From assembly GCA_947172415.1 (NCBI GenBank), contig OX359193.1, positions 1,188,501-1,252,500 on the forward strand: a DNA stretch of 64,000 nucleotides, in the 5' to 3' direction. This document shows, piece by piece, positions 61,856-64,000 of this stretch. Position 1 is the stretch's first letter. Every line of letters begins with the position of its first letter. Below the pieces are notes generated by a model. That model was not told the origin of the DNA. It was given only the letters and a program-made list of their open reading frames with translations, and ran no database searches. The position numbers were made by a program, and so were the translations under genes. The DNA is from Chondrosia reniformis. Lineage: Eukaryota; Porifera; Demospongiae; Chondrillida; Chondrillidae.

Positions 61856-64000
61856 GAGAATCCAATGTATGTTCCTGTGCTATCAGTTGCAAAATAATCA
61901 TCCAACAGTCCTCCACCCTCGATTAGTGTATGTATCCCAAAGAATAGAGTGTGCCAAGGATAGCTATGTATATGAAGAAAATATGCATAATGTGGAATAT
62001 TGTACATTTTACTTTTATGATGAAAATATTATAACCAACACTTACAGTGTGTCTAGAGGATGTATGACCTGATCTGGTCTGATATTTCCATTGTCCTCAA
62101 TCCTTATTCCAGACCTTAGTGCAAGGTAGAATGAACCCACAAAGACATAGAGGACCACAATGAAAAACACCAAAAATCTACATATATCTTTTCTCAAAAT
62201 TTCCCACAAGGCATATATGTGTAAACTCCAATAAACCTGTAAACACAAAATAATGATTACTGAACATTGAGCTATGATCATGAACAGAAAGGTTACACTA
62301 ACGTTTACGTTTAGTTCCCTATAGACTTTTTTACAGAGTAGGCATATATAGCATGTAGGAAAATGGTGTATTAGTGAGTGCCACCAGTAGTCGAAATTGC
62401 AGAAGATGGCACCCCAACCAAAATGGACTTTCTTAGCAAACATCTACATGTACAAGGCCCATACAAATTAAGCTCATGTACTAAGTTTGAGCAAATTTAA
62501 ATTCACTTAATTACGAAGGAGACACATATAATGAATCAATTAAAATATTGAACCATATACATTTTTATCTGACTCCCATATTCTTAATAACTATCTATGG
62601 CCATTTTCTGTTATTTATACTGCGTGGCAGCACTCACATAACAAAATATAATTACTCACTTGTAAACTGATATAAACTCAAAAATCAAAATTGCATTGAA
62701 GAAATAGGCCAGAGAGACAAACACCCATTGCCATGTTGATGGAGAAACACACATATAATTGATCTCAGTATTGTTTGGTGTACAACTGCTACAATAGTCA
62801 ATGCCAGTTAATGCACACCAGGTTGTAGCAGCCCTCAAAGGAACCACAAACAGTAATGGGATTATTATAGAAAATATCTGTAGCCAGTTGAGATTGTCCT
62901 TAAAGTACTGTTTCCATCCACTAAAATACAAAACAAATTAGAGGAGGATGTGTAGTAATCTTTTTAAATTTAATCAGAGGCTTACGTTTCTTTTAGCTCT
63001 ACTACTTCATCAAATAGCTTCCAAATAAAGTACATCAATGACAATATCTCAAAGGCAAGTCTAGCCCAATCCCAGCTGTCCACATAGCACCCTGGATTGG
63101 GGCGGTCTGGTCTGCTACCTATGAGGAAAGCCATGGTCAAAATTGCCATTCTAATCAGATAGAAGAAAAACAGCTTCCTGTAGAGAGAAAGAGAGGATTT
63201 AATGGAAACTATATATGACAAATATAGGTATGAATATCTATAGTACTTAATTGGAATATTGATGGTCTTCTTACGTGTGGTAAAAAAATAAAAAGTTCCA
63301 CTTGTAATCCAGTAATGTTTGAACAGCAGGATGAGAAGCAACTGTCTACAATAAACCAAGTAAAAACTACGTACTACGTATATAGCTGTATTATACTAAC
63401 AAAGTCTAACTTTAAATAATTCTGCAAGTCAAATTCCTAAGAAGGCATTGCTAATAAAATTGTACTACTATATTACAAAGGCATATATATATATATATAG
63501 ATCTATATACGTACGTATATGTTGCATTTGTCATTTTGTAAAAGATATAAAAGTCCATACAATACATGCACACCCCTAAATACCCCCTGTTGCTAACACC
63601 CTTTCACAGGGGGTGCATGTATCCCGAAAATCCATTTTTAACATACCCAATTTTGAGCCCAACGGAAGAAATTACTCTCTTCACTGTTCTGTTTTTTCTC
63701 AAATATTTGAAATGGCCTTTTGCAAATAATCCAGAGGTTATTAACAATTCTAATCAGGAAATTTGCAAATTGATTGGATTTTTGATTATGATGTCTCCTA
63801 GTCACAATTTTGTCCATACAACTTTGTTTTTTTTTCCTCATTCTCCTCATTTTGTTTTTTTCCTCATTTTCTTTGTAACTAGGGCTATCAGTGTCAAGGG
63901 CCTCACAGTTAACCACTCTATTTCCAACAACAAACTTATTCAATGCAGCATCAGTCAGATTCTTTATATTTGCCTTTAATTCAAACAAATAACAAAAATG
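61856..64000 (-). CDS. Gene J: TRP-like cation channel, 5' end outside window, last helix exon not found
   Basis: Exons 63820->64000, 63275-63341, 62986-63177, 62660-62920, 62046-62225 and 61856-61963 join with matching phases. The rightmost ends in a basic stretch, then ASHPAVQTLLDYKWN (a pre-S1 HPxxxxLLxxKW motif of ankyrin-type TRP channels). S1 KLFFFYLIRMAILTMAFLIG; S2 WARLAFEILSLMYFIWKLF; S3 NWLQIFSIIIPLLFVVPLRA; S4 WVFVSLAYFFNAILIFEFIS; S5 ICRFLVFFIVVLYVFVGSFY; pore exon YPWHTLFFGIHTLIEGGGLL. The S4-S5 acceptor (attggag) is atypical but is the one that keeps frame. The pore exon ends with a good GTAAGC donor, yet no S6-coding exon is visible before gene I. It is either truncated or continues beyond recognisable exons. 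Confidence 0.7.
62308..62375. repeat. Dispersed short repeat, one of four copies
   Basis: tagttccctatagactttttt then acagagtaggcatatatagc and atgtaggaaaatggt. Related copies at about 11299-11352, 38891-38957 (opposite orientation) and 55640-55707. All sit in introns or intergenic DNA. Confidence 0.65.

Overview
The window is animal (metazoan) nuclear DNA, AT-rich, with many short coding exons split by small GT-AG introns of roughly 50-150 bp. The gene content (SRCR, fibronectin-III, EGF, DOMON and HRM/GAIN/GPS ectodomains, plus a TRP-like channel and small kinase-type genes) and the compact introns fit a demosponge such as Amphimedon. This species call is an inference, not a database match. 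There are no bacterial-type genes, rRNA, tRNA or CRISPR.

From 1 to 53793 the minus strand holds five consecutive head-to-tail genes for secreted or single-pass cell-surface proteins. In transcription order they are: gene A (40495-53793: signal peptide, DOMON, about 23 EGF, HRM-like, GAIN/GPS, one TM, short tail); gene B (37688-40315: 2 SRCR, Ser/Thr-rich stalk, TM, tail; 451 aa); gene C (30004-37361: eight 29-aa Ser-rich repeats, eleven 27-aa Ser/Thr repeats, HRM-like, GAIN/GPS, TM, tail; 1009 aa); gene D (13676-29330: 4 SRCR, 3 FN3, 17 cbEGF, DOMON, 9 cbEGF, a 17-aa Ser/Thr repeat, 2 FN3, EGF, unknown C-terminus; about 2644 aa); and gene E (1-12361, running off the window: 4 SRCR, then at least 11 FN3), a close tandem paralogue of D. 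All five start with a tiny first exon ending in phase 1 and a second exon completing the signal peptide. Nearly all extracellular domains are phase 1-1 exons, so blocks can be duplicated or lost without breaking the frame, and the locus shows many such events. The reading frames of B, C and D close exactly when the proposed exons are summed.

Genes A and C carry complete HRM-GAIN-GPS cassettes like those of adhesion GPCRs, but each ends after one membrane helix and a short tail instead of seven helices. With the shared domain set, this suggests a lineage-expanded cell-surface recognition or adhesion cluster. That function is a hypothesis.

From 54 kb to the right end the content changes: a LINE relic, a small zinc-finger/coiled-coil gene (G) with duplicated terminal exons, a kinase gene (H) and a coiled-coil gene (I) sharing a 209-bp head-to-head promoter region, and a TRP-like channel gene (J) entering from the right edge whose last transmembrane exon is not found. 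Repeats include a near-perfect 429-bp inverted repeat in a gene C intron, a TA-flanked terminal-inverted-repeat element, several minisatellites and dispersed short repeats.
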